Below are positions 15,301 to 24,105 of a stretch of 64,000 bases of DNA, piece after piece. The notes beneath the pieces are model-generated. The model searched no databases. It worked only from the letters and a program-made list of their open reading frames with translations, and had not been told where the DNA came from. A program made the position numbers and the translations under genes. The stretch is from positions 9,710,321 through 9,774,320 of the forward strand of contig CM063109.1 in assembly GCA_031841125.1 (NCBI GenBank). Direction: 5' to 3'. This DNA comes from Acanthococcus lagerstroemiae (lineage: Eukaryota; Arthropoda; Insecta; Hemiptera; Eriococcidae). Every line of letters starts with the position of its first letter. The stretch's first letter is position 1.

Positions 15301-18300
15301 TTTTATGGGTGTTCAAATCCTCCTCTTAATGATCTATCATTGGCAGAAACCGAAAATACATACTTCGGATGTTTATAGTATATATCTTCTGTTTTTGTCA
15401 ATGATAGATCATTAAGGAAGGTTTGAATACCCCAAAAAAGTCAAAATTTTGTTTCTTCCGAGCCGGTCACATTCACATTTGGTGAACTTGGTTTTGAACT
15501 ATTCCTCTCCCCCCCCCCCAAAAAAAAAAATAATAATAATAATAATAATAACAACTATGTAGTTCACAATTTTTAGACCCAATCAACTTGTTCATTCTTT
15601 GTTCATCTATTTTTTCGTTGTTTTTTTTTTAATTGTATATTTCCACTTTCCAGACTTTTGTTTCAACTTTCATAATAGTTTCAGGTTTCAGATTAATAAT
15701 ATTAATGTATGAGATTTTAATCAACAATCTCATAGGATTTCAATAGGGATAATTAAAAAAAAATTGTTCGGGTAATAGCCTAGTTCTCAGTTATAGGTTA
15801 TACTCAAGGAGAAACTTTTGCTCGCTTCGCTCGCTACGATGAGCTAGATCATTCAGAATATTTAGTGAACAAGAGCAAGAACTAGGTAGTTCACTAAAAA
15901 TAGAAAAGAACAAGAGCAAGTTCATTAAATAGTGAACGACGCCCATCTCTGGATTTAACCAAGGGCGGAAACGAGGGAGGCTAGGGTGGGCTACCCCCCC
16001 CCCCAAAAAAAAAAAAAAATAGCCCCCCTAAATGAAAAATGTAAAATTATACGAGTATTGCTATTATCGTTTGTGATGTGCTTTCTTTCTCTTCTTACAC
16101 AGGACGTATTACAGCGAACAATGTCTATTTTTATTGTTGTTTTTTTAGGGGGGCTATGATTTTTGGAGGCGCTGGAGCTTGAGCCCCCCCCCCCCAAAGT
16201 TTTCGCTCTATCGCTCTATTTTTGTCTCTGATGTAACACAAGTTACCGCCATAGTTTGAAATTTCTTTTGAAATACTTCCAACCTGGATTTAGAATTCAT
16301 GCTTATTGAGCTCATTCGCTCTTTTTAAAATGTATACCGAAATTGAAACGGAAACACGATATTGGCAACGATCAACGTTCCAACACTAAACAAATAAGAG
16401 AAACAATTTTTTCAAGGAATCGCAAATCCTCAAAAGAACCGCGAGTGACAAACTGCGATTCTCTTGATACCGCAGTTCTGCTATTCTTTTGCGATACTTT
16501 CACGCGATTCGAACCGCCCCATCTCTGGTCCTAATGCAGATACAAGAAAACTGCCAATGGCCTTTTTTTTATGGGAAATTTAATGGACACTCTATTGCAA
16601 AAAAAGGAAAAACAGTAGCTTAAGAGGGCAAGTTTCACTGGAAATTGAAAAAATGTGAAAATGTTTTGATATTTGTATAATTTGTAGTAAAACAGATTTT
16701 ATGAACTCCCTGTTGAACCGATTCGGACCATTTTTTCTGTGGTTACCACAACTTCTCTCTACTATACTTCCTTACCATTTTTCTATCTCCAGTCGTAAAA
16801 AGAAGAGAAAAATCAAAAAAATAGAAAACTGTTCAAAATTTGATCATAACTCAGCCCCTTCGAAAGTAAGAGTATGCAGATATATCTACATAGTGCCGGG
16901 GTTAGTTGCCTATATACCAGGTGGAAGGAAGATCACTGCAAAAGAGACACTCTGTGTAGTTTCCATTGCTCGGAATGGTGTGGGCGTGGCGAGTGAATAC
17001 GAAAAAGTATCCTTAGTTTTGCTCTGTCGATGAAATTACACCAGCTGCCCTTTTTTGGGACTCTGTAAACTAGTTTGTCGTAATTCTCGAGGAATCGCGG
17101 GCTATATCATGAACTATCGAACCGCGAGCTTAACATTTTCTCTTTCCTTTCAACGCAGGAATGCAGAGACGAATGCGAAAGCGGTATGCAGTTGGCGATG
17201 GAGGGCCAATGCGAGCCGTGTCCGAGAGGAACCTACCGCACCCAAGGCGTGGAGCCCGCTTGCCAGAACTGTCCGGTTGGCCGTACCACGCCGAAGACGG
17301 GTGCCACTACCGTCGAAGAATGTTCATTACCCATCTGTTCACCAGGTACGAACTGGATTACTAGGTCAACGCATTTGCACCGCGACTTCTCGTATTCAGT
17401 GACGAGGCATTCTCACCAATTTCGTTTTGTGTTCAATAGGTACGTTCTTGAATGGCAGTTTGAACTCGTGCGTACCCTGCAAAAAAGGTACGTATCAGCC
17501 GAATGCTCAACAGACCAGCTGTGTACCTTGCCCGCCGAATACCAGTACCAGAGGAATCTCGTCGGTGAGTTCTTTCAGAAGTATTTGCCGGCCAGCTCCA
17601 GCCGCGGTGTTCTCTTTAAACTCGACCGTCGACAAACACGATCGCGCTAAATCAAATAACTGGTTGATTTCAGACGAGCAAAGCAGATTGCTGGAATCCG
17701 TGCGAAATGGGCGCGTCCGAAATTCATTGTGATAAGAACGCGCACTGTTTGTTGATACCTGAGACTAGCGACTTTAAATGCGAGTGTAAACCTGGTTTCA
17801 ACGGAACTGGCAAGCATTGTGTTGGTGAGTACTTTATTGGTTTTTCAGGGGAAGCATATCCAGCGGGATGGAAGCTCCCTCTGATTCTTGTGTGACGTCT
17901 GATCGGCGAAAAATTGTGCGCGTTATCGTAAAACCATGAAATTTGGTATACCAGCTCTCAAAAGCGCAACGATCCATTTCATGATAGGAGTTACCCTAAC
18001 CAACAGCTGTGGACTTATATTGTAGAAAAATAGGGGGTCAAAATCAGAGCGTAGGTTGTGTATCTAGTCAAGTATGGTTTGAAACCAGTCGGTGAAAGCT
18101 TTTTACAGTTTTCCTTGCCCTACGAACTTGAAGACCTGAGCTGTATCCTCTTTTAACAACCGACTCTATTTTTCAGATTTGTGTGACGGTTTTTGCGAGA
18201 ACAAAGGAACCTGCATTAAAGATTCACGAGGCAACCCGAGTTGTCGTTGCGTCGGCTCGTTCATCGGTACTCACTGCGAAGACAAATCTGACTTCGCCTA

Positions 18301-21300
18301 TATTGCCGGTGGAATTGCAGGCGTGGTCATCTTCCTCATTGTGATTGCCCTATTCATATGGATGATATGTGCCAGGTATGTGCATCTCGTTTGGCTATAG
18401 CAAAGACGAGCAGTCTTTGAAACCGCTAAGTCTCTTCAGTGGTCGTTTAAGTAGTATTTAGACTCTAGACTCGTTTAGAACTCATTAAAACTTTTCGAAA
18501 CTGTGTGACGACTCTGTGTGTCTCTTTTGAATTTAATTAACTCTCATCAGACACGATAAAAACTTTTTCAAACTCATCCATGCTAGTTTATAGCTTTGGA
18601 ATTGTGTGATATTCTAAGTCCGCAAAATCGGCTTGAGTTTTTGTAAGGAGTTAGTCTAATTGAATTTAACTTACTCTTCAAGACTTCTGACTTTGAGTCA
18701 TTCTTCGAACTCGTCGTTACTTGATCAAGAATTTTGAAGGATATCTTGAGACTCATTGGAGACTTTCTAAGGCTCTCTTTAATATGTTGAAGACTCGCTA
18801 AGAAAATGCAGGACCCATTTAAATCTTGCTAACTTGAATAGGACTTTTCAGTGCTCGTTGAGACTTTCCAAGATTCGTTTAAAACTTTTGGAAGGCTTGT
18901 TGAAGACTATATGTAAGATCCATTCAGACTTATTTAATATTCGCTAAAATTCTTCAAGACTCGCTTAAGAATTTTTCTTCCTCTTCCAGACATTATTGTC
19001 AAAATTCGTCGGTAATTGATCAAGACTTTTCATGATTTCCTGAACATATTCAGGACATTTTGGAACTTGTTCGAGACTTTTAATATGACTTCAAGACATA
19101 ATGAAAACTTGTGGGCACTTGACCAAGACCTTTGATGATTCTTCTGAACATTTAGGACATCTTGGAGCTCGTTAAGACTTTTTAAGGCTCTGTCTAGTTT
19201 CAGAGAGACTTACTTAGCAAATTTAAAACTCGAAACTGTTTTGTTACTCTTTCCAACTTGAAAGGACTTTTCAAGACTGTTCGGGCACACTTGTTGAAGC
19301 CTTGCTAAAATTCTTGAAGATTTGCTTAAGACTTCGTGTGACTTTTTCAGATATTGTTAAAACTCGTCAGCACTTGATCAAAATTTGATAATTCTTCTAA
19401 ATTTATTCGGGACATCTTCAGACTTGTTTGAGACTTTTCAAGGCGGTTAGAGGCTTTCCAATCTCATTTGAAACTTTTAAAGACTTATGAAAAATTCTGG
19501 ACTGTAAGACTTACCCACACTTGCAGCCTTGCTATAATTCTTGAAGATTCGCTTAAGACTTCTTATAATAACGATTTCAGATATTGTTAAAACTCGTCGT
19601 TACTTGATCAAGAATTTGATAATTCTTCTAACGTTATTCAGGACATCCTGAGACTTGTTTGAGACCGTTCCAGACTGTTTGAGGGCTTCCAGTTTCATTT
19701 AAAACTTTTAAAGACTTATAAAAAATTCTGCTTGTCTAAGCCTTGCTAATATTTTTGAAGATTTGCTCAAGACTTTTTGTGACGCTTTCAGATATTGTTA
19801 AAACTCATTGGTGCTTGATCAAGAATAAAGAATTTGATCATTCTTCTAAACTTGTATGAGACTTCTTTGAGGTTTTTCAAGACTGTTCGAGGCTTTCCAA
19901 TCTCATTTGAAACTTTGAAGACTTATGAACAATTCTAATAGACTGTAAGACTTACCCACACTTGCAGCCTTGCTATAATTCTTGAAGATTCGCTTAAGAC
20001 TTCTTGTAATAACTCTTTCAGATATTGTTAAAACTCGTAGTCGTTACTTGATCAAGAATTTGATAATTCTTCTAACGTTATTCAAGACATCCTGAGACTT
20101 GTTTGAGACCATTCCAGACTGTTTGAGGCCTTCCAGTTTCATTTAAAACTTTTAAAGACTTATGAAAAATTCTGCTTGTCTAAGCCTTGCTGAGATTTTT
20201 GAAGATTTGCTCAAGACTTTTTGTGACACTTTCAGATATTGTTAAAACTCATTGGTACTTGATCAAGAATAAAGAATTTGATCATTCTTCTAAACTTGTA
20301 TAAGACTTTTTTGAGTTTTTTCAAGACTGTTCAAGGCTTTTCAATCTCATTTGAAACTTTTGAAAACTTATGAACAATTCTAATAGACTGTAAGACTTTC
20401 CCACACTTGTTTAAGCATTGCTCAGATTCTTGAAGATTCGCTTAAGACTGTCTGTGACATTTTCAGGAATTGTTAAAACTCCTCGGTACTTGATCAAGAA
20501 TTTGATTATTCTTCTAAACTCATTCAGGGCATCTTGAGACTTGTTTGAGACCATTCCAGACTGTTTAAGGTCTTTCAATTTCATTTAAAACTCTCAAAGA
20601 CTGATGAAAAATTCTGCTTTTCTAAGCTTTGCTAAGATTCTGGACGATTTGCCTAAGACATTTGTGACACTTTCAGATATTGCTAAAACTCGTCGGTACT
20701 TGATTAAGAATTTGATGATTCTTCTAAACTTACTTAGGACATCTTGAGACTTGTTCGAATATTTTCAAGATTTTTTTAGACTTTCCAATCTCATTTGAAA
20801 CTTTAAAACTCGTCGGTACTTGATCAAGAATTTGATTATTCTTCTAAACATATTCAGGACATCTTGAGACTTGCAAGGCTGTCTGAGACCGTTTTCTGGC
20901 TTTATAATCTCATTTGAAACTTTAGAAGACTTGTGAAAAATTCTGGTAGACTGTAAGACTTACCCACACTTGTTTGCGCCTTGCTAAGATTCCTGAGGAT
21001 TGGCTCAAGACTTTTTGTGACACTTTCATACATTGTTAAAACTCATCGGTACTTGATCAAGAATTTGATAATTCTTCTTAATTTATAAAGGACATCTTGA
21101 GACTTTTTCGCGTCTTTTCAAGACTATTCGAGGCTTTCCAATCTGATTTGAAACTTCTAAAGAGTTATGAAAAATTTTGATAGACTGCATGACTTATATA
21201 CCTACACTAATTTGAACCTTGCTAAGATTCTTGTAGATTCGCTGAAGACTTTTTGTGACACTTTCAGATATTGTTAAAACTCATCGGTACTTGATCAAGA

Positions 21301-23369
21301 ATGTGATGATTCTTCTAAACTTATTCAGGACATCTTGAGACTTGTTTGAGACTTTGCAAGGCTGTTCGAGACTGTTTGAGGCTTTTTAATCTCATTTGAA
21401 ACTTTAGAAGACTTATGAAAAATTCTAGTAGACTGTAAGATTTACCTACACTTGTTTGCGCTTTGCTAAGATTCCTGAGGATTTGCTCAAGACTTTTTGT
21501 GACACTTTCAGATATTGTTAAAACTCATTGGTATTTGATCAAGAATTTGACAATTCTTCTAAACTTATTCGGGACATATTGATACTTGTTAGAGTTTTTT
21601 CAAGACTGTTCGAGGCTTTCCAATCTCATTTGAAACTTTTAAAGACCGCTAAACCATTCTAATAGACTGGAAGACTTACCCACACTTGTAGCCTTACGAA
21701 GATTCTTGAAGATTCGCTCAAGACTTCTTGTGACTCTTTCAGATATTGTTAAAACTCGTCGGTACGTGATCAAGAATTTGATGATTCTTCTAAACTTATT
21801 GAGGACATTTTAAGACTTGTTTGAGGCCGTTCCAGACTGTTTGAGGCCTTCCAATCTCATTTATAACGTTTAAGGGCTAATGAAAAATTCTGCTTGTGGT
21901 TTTCTTAAGACTTTTTGTGACACTTCAGGTATTGTTAAAACTCGTCGGTACTTGATCGAGAATTTGATAATGCTTCTAAACTTATTCAAAACACCTCCAG
22001 ACTAGTTTGAGATTTTTCAAGACTGTCTCCAATTGGCTGAAGTTTTGCTCGGAATGTTCAGGACTTCAACCCTTTATGACTCTTCCTAATTTTAATAGAA
22101 CTTTTCATAACTGTCCAAGACTTGAAAATTTGTTAAAGACTCTGGAAAACTTCAGCCAGATTTTTCGAATACTCGCTAAATTCTTCAAAACTCCAGCAGA
22201 CTTGTTTACGAGTGTGTGGCGCTAAGATTCCTTGAAACCTTTCAAGACATTTGTAGGCTTTTTTGATATTCTGCTAGACTGTCCTACTGGTGTCCTATTT
22301 TGAAGCATTTTCAATTTAAAATGTTCTCTGTGGGAAAGACAATTTTCTCACTACCCGCACTATCCTCATTATTCGCGCCCGACAACAGCAATCAATGCTG
22401 TCGGCGCTGATCGATCGTTTTTTGAAGTTGATCATCTTTTTTATACACAGAGCGGAACCTCGAAAGGAGCCGAAAAAATTAATTGCTCAAACAAACGACC
22501 AGACGGGGTCGCAAGTCAATTTCTACTACGGAGCGGCGCCTTACGCCGAGTCAATCGCACCCTCGCATCATTCGACGTACGCTCACTACTACGACGACGA
22601 AGAAGACGGATGGGAGATGCCCAACTACTACAACGAAACTTATATGAAAGGTGAGTCACATAGGTTCGTTTTCGATTTTGCCGGTGGTTAGTTTCAGTGC
22701 GATTCCAAATTTGTTAATAACTGTATTTCTGTCTGCAGAAACGTTACACCCGTACGGCAATAAAGATGATCTGTACGACCGATTGAAGAGACACGCCTAC
22801 GGGAAGAAAGGTAACTTTTGAGTTTATTCTGGTACAGATGCGTATTCAGAAATTCTTTTTTGGGAGGGTGTTAAAAGTCGCGAAAAGCAAAAATTTCGCA
22901 CTTCTGAAGCTTTATTTATCAGATAGGAGGTGAAACAAATTTCTCTCTGAGGAGGATGCAGCATTCGTAGTCCTCATATAAAGTATTATTCCAAACTGTT
23001 GTAGGTAAAAGGAAAAAAAAAAAAAACATAAGAAAGCGATCTAGGGGCAAAAGATAGTTACCAACAGTTAGGGTTCACTCGGAACTCATACAAAATGTTG
23101 TCAGGTATGGGTTATACTATCAGTGCCGCCAACTTTCACCTTCCTGAACTGCCATCTATTCCCCAGAGATAGTTTTTTGTTTCTGTCGACTACACTGCTT
23201 TTGACTTAGGGTGGTTTGGAATAACACTCTTATCATTATTTGTGACGAACTTGGGTTTTTACAAATGCAATGACCTTGACGGTGTAGAACTTCGTTTCAT
23301 TCATCTAATGGACTAACATGATATCTTTTTCCAGATAAAAGTGACAGCGAAAGCGAAGCAGGTCACTGA
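101..23369 (+). CDS. uif: Uninflatable-like / SVEP1-like transmembrane protein, 3' part of gene (18 exons, 5' end outside window)
   Basis: Eighteen exons with GT-AG borders join without any frame break (2812 nt, about 936 residues). Domain order: laminin-G/pentraxin-like (exons 1-3), HYR (exon 4), sushi-like CCP (exon 5), a linker region with few cysteines (exons 6-9), three to four cysteine-rich GCC2_GCC3/ephrin-receptor-like modules (exons 10-13), EGF (exons 14-15), one hydrophobic membrane helix (exon 15), then a tail of roughly 100 residues rich in Tyr and acidic residues, ending [11 protein letters not shown]. From family knowledge, Drosophila Uif is an apical ectodermal and tracheal surface protein with this module set and a single membrane pass; SVEP1 is the nearest vertebrate relative but is secreted. 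The membrane helix plus conserved-looking tail favour Uif. The start codon and the N-terminal modules are not in the window. The ortholog name comes from memory of the family, not from a search. Confidence 0.72.
426..558 (+). CDS. uif: Uif-like exon w2: laminin-G/pentraxin-like domain, second half
   Basis: Acceptor ttctag before 426, donor gtacgt after 558. It encodes [12 protein letters not shown] and [18 protein letters not shown], matching the end of a concanavalin-like LamG/pentraxin fold. Ends in phase 0. Confidence 0.8.
638..808 (+). CDS. uif: Uif-like exon w3: end of LamG region and cysteine-rich link
   Basis: Acceptor cccag before 638, donor gttggt after 808 (a weaker donor). 57 codons, phase 0 at both ends. 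It contains [19 protein letters not shown] followed by a [11 protein letters not shown] segment that looks like the end of an EGF-type fold. Confidence 0.78.
896..1133 (+). CDS. uif: Uif-like exon w4: HYR domain
   Basis: Acceptor tttcag before 896, donor gtgagc after 1133. The translation has [25 protein letters not shown] and [19 protein letters not shown], the standard hyalin-repeat pattern (start motif, W-x-P in the middle, G-N-x-A-x-C-x-F at the end). Confidence 0.85.
1368..1580 (+). CDS. uif: Uif-like exon w5: sushi/CCP-like domain
   Basis: Acceptor tttcag before 1368, donor gtacgt after 1580. It starts with [15 protein letters not shown] and ends with CGAEGFWRP and PACS, the four-cysteine layout of a CCP module directly after HYR, as in Uif and SVEP1. 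Confidence 0.82.
1665..1820 (+). CDS. uif: Uif-like exon w6: linker after sushi domain
   Basis: Acceptor ttgcag before 1665, donor gtaaga after 1820. Phase 1 at both ends. It encodes a conserved-looking but unnamed segment with [18 protein letters not shown] and [10 protein letters not shown]. Confidence 0.78.
3499..3627. repeat. Hairpin repeat A in Uif-like intron
   Basis: Imperfect inverted arms at about 3499-3533 and 3595-3627 share the words GTATGCACCA/TGATGCACAA and GAAGTGATCGTT/AACGATTACTTC. The roughly 60 bp loop is rich in CTCGCTTCG-type words. It resembles a foldback MITE with no coding content. Confidence 0.6.
3751..3886. repeat. Hairpin repeat B in Uif-like intron
   Basis: Inverted arms of about 50 bp lie at 3751-3800 and 3836-3886. 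Paired cores are AAGGAGCGAATGAAGTTTAT on the left and ATAAACCTCATTTTCGCTCC on the right, and TATCACGACTCGTTCAA with TTGAACTTGTCGTGATA. The loop is about 35 bp and contains CTCGCCTTCGGCTCG. Confidence 0.7.
4085..4640. repeat. Degenerate CTTCAAGACTC-type repeat
   Basis: Many variants of TTCAAGACTC, GACTCGCTAAAAACTC and GACTTTT follow one another without a fixed period. The same sequence style recurs at 6880-8440 (opposite strand), 18440-22290 and 38930-39260. Confidence 0.5.
4811..4925 (+). CDS. uif: Uif-like exon w7
   Basis: Acceptor ccatag before 4811, donor gtacgt after 4925. Phase joins exon w6 (1) to w8 (2). It encodes [19 protein letters not shown] and [14 protein letters not shown], an unnamed extracellular segment between the sushi domain and the cysteine-rich modules. 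Confidence 0.75.
5066..5122 (+). CDS. uif: Uif-like exon w8 (short)
   Basis: A 57 bp exon with acceptor tttatag and donor gtaagt. It continues the frame as [18 protein letters not shown] and leaves two bases of a codon. It is supported by phase agreement with both neighbours and by good splice sites, not by a domain. Confidence 0.7.
5123..6518 (+). other. Intron of Uif-like gene, 1396 bp
   Basis: AT-rich sequence without a convincing frame or repeat. No tRNA or transposon motif was recognised. Confidence 0.6.
6519..6709 (+). CDS. uif: Uif-like exon w9
   Basis: Acceptor tttccag before 6519, donor gtaagc after 6709. It encodes [20 protein letters not shown] and then [16 protein letters not shown], leading into the cysteine-rich modules. 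Phase 2 in, phase 1 out. Confidence 0.8.
6880..8440. repeat. Degenerate GAGTCTTGAA-type repeat with a SINE inserted
   Basis: Variants of GAGTCTTGAA, AAGAGTCTT and GAACGAGTC follow one another over 1.5 kb. This is the reverse complement of the style seen at 4085-4640 and 18440-22290. A SINE copy sits at 7173-7391. No fixed monomer could be defined by eye. Confidence 0.55.
7173..7391 (+). mobile_element. tRNA-derived SINE, copy 1
   Basis: The head has tRNA promoter boxes (TGACCGAGTGGATAGCG as box A, GGTCCGGGTTCGAGCTC as box B) but no full cloverleaf. The body contains GACCTAGGTCGG, GATGAGAAGAGGGCTAA, TGAGGTAATGCTC and TTCCAGGGCTCGGGT, all shared with copy 2 at 45932-46352. Imperfect 9 bp direct repeats GGAAAGTAT (7164-7172) and GGAAAGCAT (7392-7400) look like target-site duplications. 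Confidence 0.8.
8609..10110 (+). mobile_element. RTE-type LINE relic (reverse transcriptase 3' part), decayed
   Basis: Broken frames recall RTE/endonuclease-reverse transcriptase proteins: [20 protein letters not shown], a TAG stop, then [14 protein letters not shown] (RT motif A region). Near 9135 is [20 protein letters not shown], where the catalytic ADD is lost. Near 9510 is VGYLG, a stop, then [12 protein letters not shown]. Near 9690 is [14 protein letters not shown], and near 9875 is [17 protein letters not shown]. The order is that of the family, but stops and frameshifts leave no working protein. The 5' endonuclease part is missing. Confidence 0.82.
10111..10784 (+). other. Intron remainder with a short hairpin and ACCAAAA-rich tract
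   Basis: A 14 bp inverted pair TCGATACTGGTCAA (10277-10290) and TTGACCAGTATCGA (10317-10330) can form a hairpin. From about 10460 to 10730 the sequence is loosely repetitive with TACCAAAA and CCAAAACG words. No gene is seen. Confidence 0.5.
10785..10958 (+). CDS. uif: Uif-like exon w10: GCC2_GCC3 / ephrin-receptor-like module
   Basis: Acceptor ttcgcag before 10785, donor gtacgt after 10958, phase 1 at both ends. It contains [18 protein letters not shown] and [19 protein letters not shown], the C-x-G-x-Y/F and C-x-x-C signature of the GCC2_GCC3 module. Confidence 0.87.
11043..11194 (+). CDS. uif: Uif-like exon w11: GCC2_GCC3-like module
   Basis: Acceptor gttttag before 11043, donor gtaaga after 11194. 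It encodes [20 protein letters not shown] and [20 protein letters not shown], a second module of the same kind. Ends in phase 0. Confidence 0.87.
12600..13900. repeat. CT-rich low-complexity tract inside the hAT-type element
   Basis: About 1.3 kb of the plus strand consists of irregular CCTCCTCCACCA, CCCCTC and CTTCCACC words, a decayed C/T minisatellite. The long open frames across it are Pro/Ser/His-rich products of base bias, not genes. Confidence 0.7.
13932..14395. repeat. Short tandem duplications (TTATGTC-rich)
   Basis: GTAGGCAACCCGC occurs at about 13932 and 14092. A longer block with TTATGTCTTATTATGTCTG, GGGATTTAGATATCAGGCTC and TTTTTCCAGGA occurs twice, at about 14130-14250 and 14265-14390. 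It lies inside the hAT-type element. Confidence 0.65.
15240..15470. repeat. Foldback repeat inside the hAT-type element
   Basis: Inverted arms at about 15240-15345 and 15400-15470 pair CTCGGGAGAAACAA with TTGTTTCTTCCGAG, and TTAATGATCTATCATTG with CAATGATAGATCATTAA. The loop is about 55 bp. AGTGAACAAGAGCAAG words at 15210-15240 and 15860-15920 extend a looser inverted relation. A CATCTCTG word at 15944-15951 could be the right end of a further hAT-type copy, but no left end was found. Confidence 0.65.
17159..17345 (+). CDS. uif: Uif-like exon w12: GCC2_GCC3-like module
   Basis: Acceptor acgcag before 17159, donor gtacga after 17345. It encodes [20 protein letters not shown] and [19 protein letters not shown], with CSLPICSP at the end. 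Third cysteine-rich module. Phase 0 in, phase 1 out. Confidence 0.87.
17440..17564 (+). CDS. uif: Uif-like exon w13: GCC2_GCC3-like module
   Basis: Acceptor tcaatag before 17440, donor gtgagt after 17564. It encodes [19 protein letters not shown] and [12 protein letters not shown], the classic second half of the ephrin-receptor-like fold. Ends in phase 0. Confidence 0.87.
17674..17824 (+). CDS. uif: Uif-like exon w14: EGF-like domain
   Basis: Acceptor tttcag before 17674, donor gtgagt after 17824. It encodes [18 protein letters not shown] and [15 protein letters not shown], a six-cysteine EGF module of the calcium-binding style. Confidence 0.88.
17825..18176 (+). other. Intron of Uif-like gene, 352 bp
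   Basis: Ordinary intron sequence with a strong donor (gtgagt) and acceptor (tttttcag). Nothing else recognised. Confidence 0.6.
18177..18375 (+). CDS. uif: Uif-like exon w15: EGF-like domain and transmembrane helix
   Basis: Acceptor tttcag before 18177, donor gtatgt after 18375. It encodes [18 protein letters not shown], then [14 protein letters not shown] (second EGF), then the membrane segment [20 protein letters not shown] followed by MICAR as the start of the cytoplasmic side. This places the whole preceding region outside the cell. Confidence 0.9.
18376..22450 (+). other. Intron of Uif-like gene, 4075 bp, mostly tandem repeat
   Basis: Separates the membrane-helix exon from the cytoplasmic-tail exons. 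It is almost wholly occupied by the repeat array described separately. No gene is seen. Confidence 0.65.
18970..22010. repeat. Intronic tandem array, alternating ~211/~231 bp units (~442 bp dimer)
   Basis: The word CAGATATTGTTAAAACTC and its variants recur near 19349, 19579, 19791, 20021, 20235, 20467 and 20676, with steps of about 230, 211, 230, 214, 232 and 209 bp, so every second unit is about 442 bp apart. Later copies lie near 21030, 21267, 21511, 21742 and 21930. Each unit also has TTGATCAAGAATTTGAT, ATTCTTCTAAAC and CAAGACTG. Flanks at 18440-18970 and 22010-22290 are the same kind of sequence but more diverged. Confidence 0.85.
22451..22650 (+). CDS. uif: Uif-like exon w16: cytoplasmic tail, Tyr/acidic segment
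   Basis: Acceptor atacacag before 22451, donor gtgagt after 22650. It encodes [53 protein letters not shown] and NYYNETYMK. From memory of the family, this stretch resembles the highly conserved intracellular tail of insect Uif proteins and is the main basis for the name. Confidence 0.85.
22739..22810 (+). CDS. uif: Uif-like exon w17: cytoplasmic tail
   Basis: Acceptor tctgcag before 22739, donor gtaact after 22810, phase 1 at both ends. It encodes [20 protein letters not shown] then YGKK, a basic and Tyr-containing continuation of the tail. Confidence 0.85.
22811..23334 (+). other. Last intron of Uif-like gene, 524 bp
   Basis: AT-rich intron with no recognised feature besides its splice sites. 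Confidence 0.6.
23335..23369 (+). CDS. uif: Uif-like exon w18: C-terminus and stop
   Basis: Acceptor ttccag before 23335. It encodes [11 protein letters not shown] and the stop TGA at 23367-23369. The serine-acidic end is a plausible casein-kinase-type target. Dense AT-rich 3' UTR sequence follows. Confidence 0.87.
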
Positions 23370-24105
23370 TCCCGCATGTACAGTAAAAACGAACGCGCAA
23401 GTCATAGTGTAACATAAAACTTTTTGTTTGCCTTTTTTTTTTTTAATTTTCTTTTTTATTTTTGTTGTGTGTTTTTCTTGTTATTTTCTAAGTATAAATA
23501 TTTCATTTGTGCTCATAATTTTATGTTGGTAATTTTCTCTCCCTTTCTCTCTTTCCTCTCCTCGTGAATATTTAATTATTTTTTAGTTTTTATACTTTTG
23601 TAACTAAACAGAAGTCTTAACCACCTTTATGAAAGTATTATTTAGATGTAGTAAGAAATTTTACTTATTTGTTTTTCGACATAAGTTTATGGATTAGATA
23701 CGCGTACGTATTTATATTGCTAAATCAACGACTTATATATCTAATTTTTTTTTGTATTTAGTGTTACAGTATCTAGTATATACTTAACTCGTTCGATGCG
23801 ACGTTATTTAGAAAATTTTTAAAGACATCGAGTCGAAACACGAATACAAATAAATACTAAGTTATACGTCTCAATTATTTAATAAAGACGAAAAAGACCT
23901 TGAATATTTATAGTGCATTTTTACCGCTAAGATACGTACTTTGTAAAGTATTGATTTCATGTAAATTTTTTAGAAATTATTCATTTTTGTCATTTACATT
24001 CCTAATTTAAGAATTTTTTTTTGTCAATTTAATGGTCATATTACTCAGTTATATTACCGAAACATTTAAATACATTTTCTATAATAAACGCATTGAGTTT
24101 TTATT
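23370..24105 (+). other. uif: Putative 3' UTR and polyadenylation region of Uif-like gene
   Basis: Very AT-rich sequence follows the stop. AATAAA signals occur at 23849-23854, 23881-23886 and 24083-24088, with more at 24185-24190 and 24262-24267. Which one is used cannot be told from sequence alone. Confidence 0.55.

Larger units (their letters stand above)
12388..16527. mobile_element. Non-autonomous hAT-type element with 8 bp target-site duplication
   Basis: The left end reads CAGAGATGAGGC and the right end, reversed, CAGAGATGGGGC. Both are typical hAT termini. Perfect 8 bp direct repeats GTCCTAAT lie immediately outside (12380-12387 and 16528-16535), the duplication length of hAT transposases. 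Both ends carry many GCGATTC/GAATCGC words, as expected of subterminal transposase-binding repeats. The 4.1 kb inside is CT-rich and repetitive and has no transposase. Confidence 0.82.
11265..16957. mobile_element. Foldback DNA element with ~265 bp terminal inverted repeats, interrupted by a hAT-type element
   Basis: The left arm (about 11265-11530) and right arm (about 16695-16957) are inverted copies over their whole length. Both begin with CAGAGTGTCTCTTTTGCA and share GTTGTGGTAACCACA, CGGTTCAACAG and TTCATAAAATC at their inner ends. Removing the nested element and one target duplication leaves about 1.55 kb. No transposase frame is present. The whole element lies in one intron of the Uif-like gene. 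Confidence 0.75.

Noticed and set aside
15944..15951. CATCTCTG word as the right end of a second hAT-type element
   Set aside because: No matching left end and no duplication of the following GATTTAAC was found upstream.
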